Source: Symmachiella macrocystis (GTDB lineage Bacteria > Planctomycetota > Planctomycetia > Planctomycetales > Planctomycetaceae). Taken from it: a DNA stretch of 64,000 nucleotides. Where the stretch lies: positions 3,073,490-3,137,489 of the forward strand of contig NZ_SJPP01000001.1 of the NCBI RefSeq assembly GCF_007860075.1. The letters run 5' to 3'. The notes under the pieces were generated by a model, which was not told the origin of the DNA, searched no databases, and saw nothing but the letters and a program-made list of their open reading frames with translations. Both the position numbers and the translations under genes were made by a program. Positions 1-7,855 of this stretch are shown piece by piece; the stretch's first letter is position 1; every line of letters starts with the position of its first letter.

Positions 1-2
1 AA

Positions 3-1451
3 CCGCAGACTGAGTTATTGCGGACGATGGTGCCGGTGTTTCTGTTGGGCTTTACGCTGTTGAGTTTGAACTCCAGTGCAAAGTTGCAGGCGATTCATTT
101 TTGGCCGGCGGAGGTGGACTTTTTATTCGCCGGCCCGTTTGCCCGTCGCGAGTTGTTGTACTACAAGATCGCCGGCAATGTGGTGGGGGCGGTTTTTCTG
201 TCGCTGCTGTTTTCAACGTGGACGACTAGATACGCCGTGTCGTGGTGGTTTGTGATTGCGGGATTGTTTTTGGCCATCTGTTTTGTGCAGTTGCTGCAAA
301 TCGCCTTTGTATTGGTGGTGCAAACGCTGTCTGAGCACGGTGTGTCGTTGTCGCGAAAATTGATTCTACTGGCGTTGGGGGTGGTGCTGGCCATTGCCGT
401 GTGGAATGGCTTGGAGGCGCGTCAAGGGGATCGACCGCAGGATTATGTAAACGCCGTGCGGCAGACAACAGCGGGCATTGTGTTATTGGCTCCCTTTGAT
501 ATCTATGGTCGCGTGATGGCCGCCGAGCAGGTGTTTCCGGAATTCATCCTCTGGGCCAGTGCGGCGGTGGCAATCAATGCCGCGTTGGTGCTGCTCATTG
601 TGCAACTAGACGCGAATTATTTGGAGTCCGCGGTCGCCGGCAGTCAAGCGGTCTATCAGCGGATGCAGCGGATGCGGAGCGGGAACTTTAAGTTCACCGC
701 CAACGAAGGGGCCATCGGTCGCCGGCTTCCCCAATTCCCGCGTTTGGGCGGAGTGGGGACCATCGCGCGGCGTCAATTTACGAAAGCCTTGCGGAGCTCG
801 ATGTGGGTTCCGCTGATCATGATTTTCGTGGGTGGCGGGGTTGTGCTGTTTTTGGTGCACAAGATGGAAGGCGAAAACTTGGTGGGGGTGCTGGTGGGGG
901 CATCGGTGTATTGCACGTTTATTTTTTCATCGCTGTTCCCGTTTGATTTTCGCGGCGATTTGGAGCAAATGGAATTGCTCAAGCAGTTGCCGCTACGGCC
1001 GATCGCCATTGCTGCCGGAGAGTTGGCGGCGCCGATCATTTTGGTCACGCTCTTGCAGTTGGTGTTGTTCGTAGTGGTGGCGGTTTTCACGGGCAACGTG
1101 CTTGTCGCTGGATTGGCGGGCGTGTTTGTTGTGCCGTTGAATGTGTTGTTGTACGGCGTGGAGAACGTGACGTTTCTGATCTATCCGGTCCGGATTGCCG
1201 CCAGTACGCCGGGCGACTTTCAACACTTCGGCCGGCAGATGATGATGATGATGGCCAAGATGCTGTTCTTGGCTGTGATCGTCGGATTCGCGACTGGCGG
1301 CGGAGCAGCGGCGTATGTGCTGTTGGGGAAATCTACAGCGGCCGGATTGATCGTCGCATGGAGTCTACTGATGCTCGCCGTGGCAGGCATCTTGCCACTG
1401 GTGGCTTGGGCGTTTCAGCGGTTTGATGTTTCGCGGTCGTTGGCGAGTTGA
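3..1451 (+). CDS. ABC-exporter-type multi-TM permease, 5' end cut by window
   Basis: Strongly hydrophobic 480-residue protein with about ten or more membrane segments and charged loops in between, the pattern of large ABC-2-like exporter permeases of the 'putative ABC exporter' kind. No catalytic motif is visible. The reading frame is open to the left edge, so the true start probably lies outside the window. A TTG at 18 and an ATG at 27 are internal or alternative starts without a clear ribosome site. The partner ATPase would be expected upstream, outside the window. The family call rests on hydropathy and general resemblance only. Confidence 0.6.
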   Translation, partial: PQTELLRTMVPVFLLGFTLLSLNSSAKLQAIHFWPAEVDFLFAGPFARRELLYYKIAGNVVGAVFLSLLFSTWTTRYAVSWWFVIAGLFLAICFVQLLQIAFVLVVQTLSEHGVSLSRKLILLALGVVLAIAVWNGLEARQGDRPQDYVNAVRQTTAGIVLLAPFDIYGRVMAAEQVFPEFILWASAAVAINAALVLLIVQLDANYLESAVAGSQAVYQRMQRMRSGNFKFTANEGAIGRRLPQFPRLGGVGTIARRQFTKALRSSMWVPLIMIFVGGGVVLFLVHKMEGENLVGVLVGASVYCTFIFSSLFPFDFRGDLEQMELLKQLPLRPIAIAAGELAAPIILVTLLQLVLFVVVAVFTGNVLVAGLAGVFVVPLNVLLYGVENVTFLIYPVRIAASTPGDFQHFGRQMMMMMAKMLFLAVIVGFATGGGAAAYVLLGKSTAAGLIVAWSLLMLAVAGILPLVAWAFQRFDVSRSLAS

Positions 1452-1475
1452 GCAGGTTGGGACGCAGTCCGTATG

Positions 1476-1491
1476 GCCAGCAAGCACTGGC
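1476..1491. repeat. short palindrome in a dispersed-looking intergenic sequence
   Basis: Five-base arms gccag and ctggc flank caagca just downstream of the permease stop. The surrounding text (ggacaagccgctagtggc) looks like a dispersed planctomycete intergenic repeat, but no second copy was seen in this window. It could also be a weak transcript-end hairpin, although there is no T-run. Confidence 0.3.
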
Positions 1492-1536
1492 GGACAAGCC
1501 GCTAGTGGCACCCCAACGAATCGCTTTGACTTTGCG

Positions 1537-2073
1537 CTAATTTTGGCCAGCGTCGTTTTGATGTTCGTGGGGTAGGTTTTCCCACTCGGCGCGGACCTGA
1601 TGCAGACCGGTCATGCAGAGTTCGAACTCTTCGCTGAGTCGTCGCAAGATGGGTGCTTCGTCGCGATACGGTTCGTCATCGAATGTGCTGGCGATGAAGT
1701 AGGAGCGTTTGCCCTGTGCGCAGTAGTCGATCAATTGATCTTTGGAACTGGCGCCTTGAAATCTCGGCAGAGCTTCGGGGTAGACCCCGGTCCAGAAGAG
1801 CGTGTAGTCGCCAATGTGGCGGAAGGCTTCCCGTTGCGGTTTGGCTTGTCGAGCCTCCGCTTCGGCCAGCATGTCGACCACTTCGTTGAGGCAGTTGCCT
1901 TCGACGTCACGGACGCGATACATGGCATCGGTGCGGATGAAACGGAGCAGTAACTTGGAGAGGTAGTCAATCAGCGGAGGATCGGCGATGCCCAGATCGT
2001 TCTGGAACGTGTGCTCGGTCAGAGCGGCAAACAGGCGGTCCAGGGAATTCTCCCCACTGATCGGAGCGACCAT
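1537..2073 (-). CDS. conserved-looking hypothetical protein, 178 aa
   Basis: Soluble protein of unknown function with no signal peptide or membrane segment. It has a charged alpha-helical composition and an aromatic central stretch (HIGDYTLFWTGVYPEALPRF). I chose the ATG at 2073 over the GTG one codon upstream because the AAGGAG ribosome site ends five bases before the ATG, which leaves only two bases for the GTG. It converges with the permease gene, 85 bases away, and appears monocistronic. Codon use looks like the neighbours. No function can be assigned from sequence. Confidence 0.75.
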   Translation of the reverse strand: MVAPISGENSLDRLFAALTEHTFQNDLGIADPPLIDYLSKLLLRFIRTDAMYRVRDVEGNCLNEVVDMLAEAEARQAKPQREAFRHIGDYTLFWTGVYPEALPRFQGASSKDQLIDYCAQGKRSYFIASTFDDEPYRDEAPILRRLSEEFELCMTGLHQVRAEWENLPHEHQNDAGQN

Positions 2074-2552
2074 CACTTCTCCTTTGTCTGGCTACATTAC
2101 GGACGGACTCACTTCCCAAGATCTTCGCAATGAAGATTTCTGGATTCGGCGTGGATTGTGGTAACAGCGTGGAAACTCTTAACGCGATGTGCTGTTTCGT
2201 CTGTTTCAATTATAGGTGATGTACGGAGTCACTGTCGTCTATTTTCGAAGACTTTCGACAGTGGTCGTCCGTGGTGGGACGCTGGCTCGGTACTCAATGA
2301 ATTTTATGCGAAATCGCATTCCGTTCAAAGGGGGATTTCGCGAGGCGTTATCTCATAAGGACTTACGGCGAGGCGATCGCTTTGGGACACCTCCTATCAA
2401 TTCGTCATATGTCCATTCGATTTCCAGCTTTACAGAGGGGAGTTTGGTTTGTGGCTTTGACTTTTTATGGTGGACAAATCGACTGATGGCGGTCCTCATC
2501 CCCTGCCCTCCTAAAGCAATAATTTGTATTTGTCCGTGGGAAGACAATCAAC

Positions 2553-2612
2553 GGGTGGCAGCGATTGCCAATGGCAATCGGTGTGCCGCAGGCACAAGAA
2601 GCAGCAGTTTCA
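2553..2612 (-). repeat. double-hairpin dispersed repeat, copy 1
   Basis: Read on the minus strand: hairpin 1 has stem tgtgcc/ggcaca with loop TGC (plus-strand 2582-2596), and hairpin 2 has stem cgattgcc/ggcaatcg with a 3-base loop (2562-2580), followed by gccaccc. The flank gaaactgctgcttcttg matches the copy near 35481. Stems differ in sequence from the other copies but stay paired. Confidence 0.75.
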
Positions 2613-2656
2613 GCTGTCCGTGCCAACGAGACTCTGCTTGTGTAGGCACGCGGGAA

Positions 2657-2711
2657 TTGCGGCTTCTTGCGGGCTGCGCCCGCCCCGATAGCGAAGCTAT
2701 CGCGGCCACCC
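2657..2711 (+). repeat. double-hairpin dispersed repeat, copy 2
   Basis: Hairpin 1 is gcgggc/gcccgc with loop TGC (2669-2683). Hairpin 2 is cgatagc/gctatcg with loop gaa (2686-2702), followed by gccaccc. It begins with the shared leader ttgcggcttctt. It sits head to head with copy 1, about 45 bases away. Confidence 0.75.
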
Positions 2712-2868
2712 GTCTGGTGGGGAGTCCTCACCTTCGGCCCCTTTCCCAATGGGAGAGGGGAGAGAGATGGGCGGGCATTACAATGGCGTGCGGGTGTTGA
2801 AGTTGATATATCGGAGGCAGCGGCGCTTGGCCGTTTTAGGATCGGCAACCGAACAGGGAGGTGACAGC

Positions 2869-4263
2869 TTGAAGATCACTTTTTGTGGTGCGGCTGGAGA
2901 GGTGACGGGGAGCCAGCATTTGTTGGAGTTCGGTGACCTACGCGTGTTATTGGATTGCGGTTTCTTTCAAGGACGCCGTGCGGAGTCGCGACGGAAGAAT
3001 GAAACGTTTCGCTGTGATCCTCCCAATTTGGATGCGGTGATTCTCTCGCATGCGCACATCGACCACTGTGGGAACCTGCCGGGGCTGTATCGCGCGGGGT
3101 TTCGCGGGCCGGTTTTTTGTACCGATCCGACCGCCGATGTGGCCGACATCATGCTGCTGGATTCGGCGCGGATTCAGGCCGAGGATGCGAAGTATCTCGC
3201 GCGGCATCTGGAGCGAGGGCAAGTGCCGCCTGAGCCACTCTATGACGAGGACGATGTCCGCGCCGTTGTGCAATTGATGGAGCCGATGCCGTACAACGAA
3301 TGGTTTACGCTGAATCCGGCGCTGCGTTTGCGGTTTGTCGAAGCGGGGCACATTCTCGGTTCGGCGATCTGTGAATTGGAATTCAAGGAACGCGCGCGCA
3401 CCCGGCGGTTGGTCTTCACCGGTGACTTGGGGCGGCGGAATTTGCCGTTGTTGCACGATCCCCAACCGGTCGATGGTTGTGACATTTTGATATCGGAATC
3501 GACCTACGGCAATCGCGTGCATCCCCCGGCGGCGGATTTGAAACAGGCGCTGTTGGAGGTGATCCAAGAGGCGGTCCATGAAGGCGGGAAGGTGATCATC
3601 CCGGCGTTCAGCTTGGGACGCACGCAGCGGGTGGTTTATTTTTTGAATCAACTGACCAACGAAGGCCTACTGCCCGAGGTGCCGGTGTTTGTAGACAGTC
3701 CGTTGTCGAATCGGTTGACGTCGGTTTATCGGCGGCATGCGGAGTTGTTGGACGCCGATGTGCAATCGACGTTGATGACCGATGCGGACGCGTTTGGGTT
3801 TCATGGGCTGACGTACATTGGCAACCGGCAGGAGAGCATGGCGCTCAATCGTCGCAAGGGGCCGTTTGTGGTGATCGCCGCCAGTGGGATGTGCGAAAAC
3901 GGGCGGGTGGTGCATCACCTGAAAAACTCGGTCGAGGATCCCAAGAACCGGATTGTGATCATCGGTTTTCAGGCGGCGCATACTCTGGGGCGGCGGATTG
4001 TGGAGCGGCGCGAGAAGGTCAGCATCTTCAACCGCCACTACAAACTCAAGGCGCAGGTCAAAACGCTCAATGGTCTGTCGGCGCATGCTGATGTCGAGGA
4101 TTTTAAGTGGTGGTACGACCAATTGGCATCGCGCGGCGGCGTGCGTCAGGCGTTTTTGGTGCATGGTGAGCCGGAGTCCTCGCAAAGTCTAGCGACAATC
4201 CTGCGAGACTATTGCGACGAGGATCCAATCATTCCCCAGCAGTTTGAATCGTTCGAGGTCTAA
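2869..4263 (+). CDS. beta-CASP MBL-fold RNA-processing-type metallohydrolase
   Basis: 464-residue metallo-beta-lactamase-fold hydrolase of the beta-CASP (CPSF73/Ysh1-like) group, predicted to act as a zinc-dependent nuclease on RNA in the cytoplasm. The metal motif HAHIDH is at residues 61-66, preceded by the LLDCGFFQG strand. Later come GHILGSAI, a TGDLG metal Asp, the beta-CASP stretch with SFSLGRTQR, and the C-terminal LSAHAD histidine motif, so the active site looks complete. Start: the TTG at 2869, five bases after GGAGGTG. Upstream ATG codons fall in repeat-rich non-coding sequence. The ASCH gene follows nine bases later, probably in one transcript. The exact substrate is not known. Confidence 0.9.
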   Translation: MKITFCGAAGEVTGSQHLLEFGDLRVLLDCGFFQGRRAESRRKNETFRCDPPNLDAVILSHAHIDHCGNLPGLYRAGFRGPVFCTDPTADVADIMLLDSARIQAEDAKYLARHLERGQVPPEPLYDEDDVRAVVQLMEPMPYNEWFTLNPALRLRFVEAGHILGSAICELEFKERARTRRLVFTGDLGRRNLPLLHDPQPVDGCDILISESTYGNRVHPPAADLKQALLEVIQEAVHEGGKVIIPAFSLGRTQRVVYFLNQLTNEGLLPEVPVFVDSPLSNRLTSVYRRHAELLDADVQSTLMTDADAFGFHGLTYIGNRQESMALNRRKGPFVVIAASGMCENGRVVHHLKNSVEDPKNRIVIIGFQAAHTLGRRIVERREKVSIFNRHYKLKAQVKTLNGLSAHADVEDFKWWYDQLASRGGVRQAFLVHGEPESSQSLATILRDYCDEDPIIPQQFESFEV

Positions 4264-4272
4264 TCGCTCGCC

Positions 4273-4707
4273 GTGTCCGTCCCACCCACCGACAAGCCGC
4301 ACCCCGATCCCGACCAAATCACCGTAGGAATTCGCCAACCGTGGGTGGAATTGATCCTACAGGGTATCAAAACGATCGAAGTCCGCACCGTGAACACCCG
4401 CAAGCGGGGGCGGATTTATCTGTACGCCTCCAAGAAACTGGCCGAAACACCGCCTGCACTCGCAGCCGCCAAACGGCACGACCTAGATGTCACCCCCCTG
4501 CCCCGCGGCGTGGTCGTGGGAAGCGTCGAATTGCACAACACGCGACCGATCCGCAAACGAGACGCGACGGCGGCCTGTGTGCCCGCAGCGATGTTGGACG
4601 GGCAATACGCCTGGGAACTGCGCGACCCGGTGCGGTTTGCGGAACCGTTGGAGGTGTTGTTTTTGCCGTATGGGGTTTGGTTTTATCCGTGGAAGCGTCG
4701 CGGGTGA
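4273..4707 (+). CDS. ASCH-domain (PUA-like) protein
   Basis: 144-residue protein with the ASCH signature: the early segment VGIRQPWVELILQGIKTIEVRT, then GRIYLYASKK and VVVGSVEL, which form the beta-barrel of this PUA-related fold. Such domains bind RNA or modified nucleotides, but the role here is unknown. It begins with GTG nine bases after the beta-CASP nuclease and is likely co-transcribed, which would fit an RNA-related role (inference). It converges with the AT-rich minus-strand gene 11 bases away. Confidence 0.8.
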   Translation: MSVPPTDKPHPDPDQITVGIRQPWVELILQGIKTIEVRTVNTRKRGRIYLYASKKLAETPPALAAAKRHDLDVTPLPRGVVVGSVELHNTRPIRKRDATAACVPAAMLDGQYAWELRDPVRFAEPLEVLFLPYGVWFYPWKRRG

Positions 4708-4718
4708 ATCTGTGGGGC

Positions 4719-5795
4719 TTATTCCTTGTTTTTGACCTCAGGAGAAACTGTGGAATCTGTTTGCTGATAAAGTCGCCATAATTTCAAGGTTTTTCCGACA
4801 TAATCATGGGGTATGAGGATTCCAAATTCGTCGGGCTGCTGGTTTGGAATCAAGCTTGTAATCGGACCGTTTGGTGATGTGGAAAGCTTATATTGATTTG
4901 AAATCATCTGGCTCATCGTTCCGATGATGGTAAATGGTTCTTGATTTGAAGCTTCGTCATTTGGCAATTCTGGCCGCAATTGCATATCCAAGTAATTCAA
5001 GAGATTGTCTGTTACACTTGCGTATTCGAATATGTCATTCCATGTTCCGTTCAATATGAGAAACCAAGTAATTCGCTCCTCAAGGGGGTCGACAACTTCA
5101 ATGTCATCTGCACATACGCATGCCTTCTTGACTGTGAACAAAGTCTTTCCATTGGCGCTCAGATTCCTTGGTTTGTCTTTGTCAGCATATACTCTAAGTG
5201 ACAAGGGCGGTACCGTCCCGATCATGTGGTCGCCCAATAGCGACATCTCATTGTGCTTGAAGGCATAATCCATAGTGATTTCGATGGTCGGAGTATTGAC
5301 GTCAAGTCGATTCGCTTCCAACAAGGTCCAACATCCCCAACGTGCCCAGTAAATCGCAATTTTTAGTGGGATTTCATTGAGCTTGGCATATTCTTTTAAT
5401 GAGTGGAGATATTTCCCTTTAATTGTATATTTTTTATGCGGCTTTTTTTGGTAGAAATTTTTTACTTCTACAAGCATGCGTCCATGCTGTCGAGTGACGA
5501 TTCGAAAATCCGGTTGCTTTAAATCGCCGGCAATATCAAAAAATGCACCACCGTCTTCTTCCTTAATAATAAGACATTCGCCCATTGCCGCTGCGACATG
5601 AGCGAACATCGACTGTGTGCGAAAACCATGAAGCCGAGCGCCGTGGGCAACATGCTCTCGAAGCGACGAAGTAAGCTTTTCCAATAACAATTCTTGTGTT
5701 TTGTTTTCAGTGATCGGTAATTGGTTAGCGCGAGCAATGTCATCTATTGATTGAATTAATGAAAAATTCTTAGGATCGACTGGATGTCGTAGCAT
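4719..5795 (-). CDS. AT-rich hypothetical protein with PD-(D/E)xK nuclease-like motif
   Basis: 358-residue protein not recognised by name. Residues 95-112 carry a PD followed 14 residues later by EVK (P95-D96, E110-V-K112), the spacing and strand pattern of PD-(D/E)xK nucleases. A following YWARWGCWTLLEA strand/helix would fit that fold. The coding sequence is clearly AT-richer than both neighbours and uses A/T-ending codons, which suggests recent acquisition. The ATG at 5795 is preceded by GAGGT at seven bases and is preferred to a frame that stays open to 5873. It stands alone: no methyltransferase or other restriction partner is nearby. Nuclease function is an inference from the motif only. 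Confidence 0.7.
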   Translation of the reverse strand: MLRHPVDPKNFSLIQSIDDIARANQLPITENKTQELLLEKLTSSLREHVAHGARLHGFRTQSMFAHVAAAMGECLIIKEEDGGAFFDIAGDLKQPDFRIVTRQHGRMLVEVKNFYQKKPHKKYTIKGKYLHSLKEYAKLNEIPLKIAIYWARWGCWTLLEANRLDVNTPTIEITMDYAFKHNEMSLLGDHMIGTVPPLSLRVYADKDKPRNLSANGKTLFTVKKACVCADDIEVVDPLEERITWFLILNGTWNDIFEYASVTDNLLNYLDMQLRPELPNDEASNQEPFTIIGTMSQMISNQYKLSTSPNGPITSLIPNQQPDEFGILIPHDYVGKTLKLWRLYQQTDSTVSPEVKNKE

Positions 5796-6234
5796 TAGCG
5801 AGACCTCAAAAAAGATGCCATAAGTATGGCTCCGGCCGAGTAGCTCTTTGCATTTCCGCAACCACGACACCACGCGTCGCTATTGTGCAAAGGCTACTGC
5901 CAATTTAGATCCTAGCCGAATCCAACGCAAATGGTCCGCACAACGGACCCTACAAGATGGATAGACACAGCCAACCTAAAACGGTTCCGTCTTGCAAATT
6001 ATGATGCTGCCGATGAATCCCCTGCAGGAGCTTATTCAGCATATCGGGGTAGTTGCGGTTGGCAAAGCGAGCGGCGCGGGTGAAATCGGCCGTTGGGGCA
6101 GGCCTGTCCCCTGCTTACGCCTCACTTGTCGCTGCAAATGACAGACCCTATACCGATCTGCTAAACTCGACCGTTGGCCCGCCGTAGGGGGCGGTTTGCC
6201 GGGTTTTTTGTCTCTTTGAAACTTTTGAATTGTT
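5796..6234. other. intergenic region between the AT-rich gene and queC
   Basis: About 440 bases with no supportable gene. It should contain the divergent promoters for the minus-strand AT-rich gene and for queC. A G+C-rich segment ending in GGGTTTTTTG lies just before queC (about 6175-6210) and could form a weak hairpin plus T-run, but pairing is poor. I do not see a preQ1 riboswitch consensus. Confidence 0.4.
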
Positions 6235-6939
6235 ATGTCCACTTCCGGAAAACCGGCGGTTGTGCTTGTTAGTGGTGGGTTGGATTCGTCCACCGTGCTG
6301 GCGATTGCGCGTGAGGCTGGGTTTGAGCTGTTTGCGTTGACGATTGATTACGGCCAACGGCATGCGCAGGAATTGCAGGCGGCGGCGCGGGTGGCTGCGG
6401 CGTTTGGTGCCTCGCGACATCTGGTCTTGCCGTTGGATTTGCGGGCGATTGGCGGGTCGGCGTTGACTTCGGCGACGCCGGTGCCCAAGCATGCCGCGGT
6501 GGAGGAGATTGGCGGCGGCATTCCGGTGACGTATGTCCCCGCGCGGAATACGTTGTTCCTTTCATTGGCGCTCGGCTGGGCGGAGACGTTGGGGGCGTTT
6601 GATATTTTTTTGGGGGTGAACGCCGTCGATTACAGTGGCTACCCGGATTGCCGGCCGCAGTTTGTCGATGCATTTCAGCATTTAGCGAACCTGGCCACCA
6701 AAGCGGGGGTCGAAGGGGATGGGGTTTGGCGGATTCACACGCCGTTGATTGATCTGACCAAGTCGGAGATCATTCGTCGCGGCCAGGAACTGGGTGTGGA
6801 TTACGGTTTGACCATCAGCTGTTACGATCCCAGCGACGCGGGCCTACCCTGCGGGCAGTGTGATGCATGCCTGTTGCGGTTGAAGGGCTTCCACGATGCG
6901 GGGTTGGAAGATCCGCTGACCTATCCGGCGCAAGGCTGA
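6235..6939 (+). CDS. queC: 7-cyano-7-deazaguanine synthase QueC
   Basis: ATP-dependent conversion of 7-carboxy-7-deazaguanine plus ammonia to preQ0 in the cytoplasm, a late step of preQ0 synthesis on the way to queuosine. 234 residues, normal for the family. The PP-loop SGGLDSS is at residues 13-19. The structural zinc site is made by C196, C206, C209 and C212 ([10 protein letters not shown]). queE follows 57 bases downstream on the same strand, so the two are probably one operon. No queD or queF lies in the window. Confidence 0.95.
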   Translation: MSTSGKPAVVLVSGGLDSSTVLAIAREAGFELFALTIDYGQRHAQELQAAARVAAAFGASRHLVLPLDLRAIGGSALTSATPVPKHAAVEEIGGGIPVTYVPARNTLFLSLALGWAETLGAFDIFLGVNAVDYSGYPDCRPQFVDAFQHLANLATKAGVEGDGVWRIHTPLIDLTKSEIIRRGQELGVDYGLTISCYDPSDAGLPCGQCDACLLRLKGFHDAGLEDPLTYPAQG

Positions 6940-6996
6940 TAACGCTTCTCGCGGCTTTTCTATTCTGTTTTTACCAGATCCTTTGACGAGACCACT

Positions 6997-7683
6997 GTGC
7001 AGATATCCGAGATTTTTCATTCCGTGCAAGGCGAAGGCCGCTACAGTGGCGAGCCGTCGGTTTTTGTGCGTACCTCCGGATGCAATCTGCGGTGTTGGTT
7101 TTGCGATACCCCATATACCTCGTGGAATCCTGAAGGGGAAAATCGCTCGTGGGATTCAATTGTGGAAGACGTTCTACAATACGATTGCACGCATGTGGTG
7201 ATCACCGGGGGAGAGCCGATGCTGCAGGCTGAGGTCCAGCCGTTGGCGGCAGCACTGCGTGAACATGGAAAATTCATCACGGTGGAGACGGCCGGGACGG
7301 TCGATTTGTTGCTGCAGGCGGATTTGATGTCGATCAGTCCCAAACTCTCAAACTCCGTCCCCAGTTTGGAACGGGCCGGGGAATGGCGCGCGCGACATGA
7401 GCGCGACCGACATCGCCCGCAAGTCATTCGCCGGTTGTTGCGGGATTATGATTACCAGTTGAAATTCGTGATTGATCAGCCCAGTGATCTTGACGAAGTC
7501 GAGGCGTATTTGGCGGAAATCCCCGAAGCGGAATCCAGCCATGTCTGGTTGATGCCGCAAGCCGTCACTGCCGCAGCCTTAACGGAGAAGTCGGCCTGGA
7601 TCGAAGCCGCAGCAGTTCAACGCGGCTACCAGTTTACCTCGCGGCTGCACATTGAGCTGTATGGGAATGTGCGAGGGAAGTGA
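6997..7683 (+). CDS. queE: 7-carboxy-7-deazaguanine synthase QueE
   Basis: Radical-SAM enzyme that contracts the ring of 6-carboxy-tetrahydropterin to 7-carboxy-7-deazaguanine. 228 residues. The N-terminus MQISEIFHSVQGEGRYSG is typical. The iron-sulfur cluster ligands are C29, C33 and C36 in the compact CX3CX2C arrangement, and the GGEP motif follows near residue 70. It starts with GTG at 6997 and lies directly after queC, so the two enzymes would act in consecutive steps. Confidence 0.95.
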   Translation: MQISEIFHSVQGEGRYSGEPSVFVRTSGCNLRCWFCDTPYTSWNPEGENRSWDSIVEDVLQYDCTHVVITGGEPMLQAEVQPLAAALREHGKFITVETAGTVDLLLQADLMSISPKLSNSVPSLERAGEWRARHERDRHRPQVIRRLLRDYDYQLKFVIDQPSDLDEVEAYLAEIPEAESSHVWLMPQAVTAAALTEKSAWIEAAAVQRGYQFTSRLHIELYGNVRGK

Positions 7684-7684
7684 C

Positions 7685-7723
<39 letters not shown>

Positions 7724-7855
7724 AAATGATTTGCCTGTTCGCTCGGGTCTGTTGCCTCAAGCCTCCTGCAGAGAATCGCTCTGCCCAGGGGTGTGGAAAT
7801 TCTATAGAATACGGATCGGGTCGGTTGTCGTTATTTTTGACCGCGAAATGCTTTT

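Larger units (their letters stand above)
2074..2868. other. long intergenic region carrying inverted double-hairpin repeats
   Basis: About 800 bases without a convincing gene. The first half is AT-richer and shows nothing I recognise. From 2553 to 2711 lie two oppositely oriented copies of a double-hairpin repeat (listed separately). The segment 2715-2770 (cccctttcccaatgggagagg) resembles a further palindromic repeat. The last bases hold the ribosome site of the MBL-fold gene. Open frames here are short, of mixed composition, and run through the repeats. Confidence 0.6.

Noticed and set aside
2216-2800. Open frame of about 194 codons before the MBL-fold gene
   Set aside because: It passes through both double-hairpin repeats, has mixed composition and no plausible start.
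6150-6234. Possible preQ1 riboswitch or attenuator before queC
   Set aside because: A G+C-rich stretch and GGGTTTTTTG are present, but the pairing is poor and I see no preQ1 aptamer consensus.
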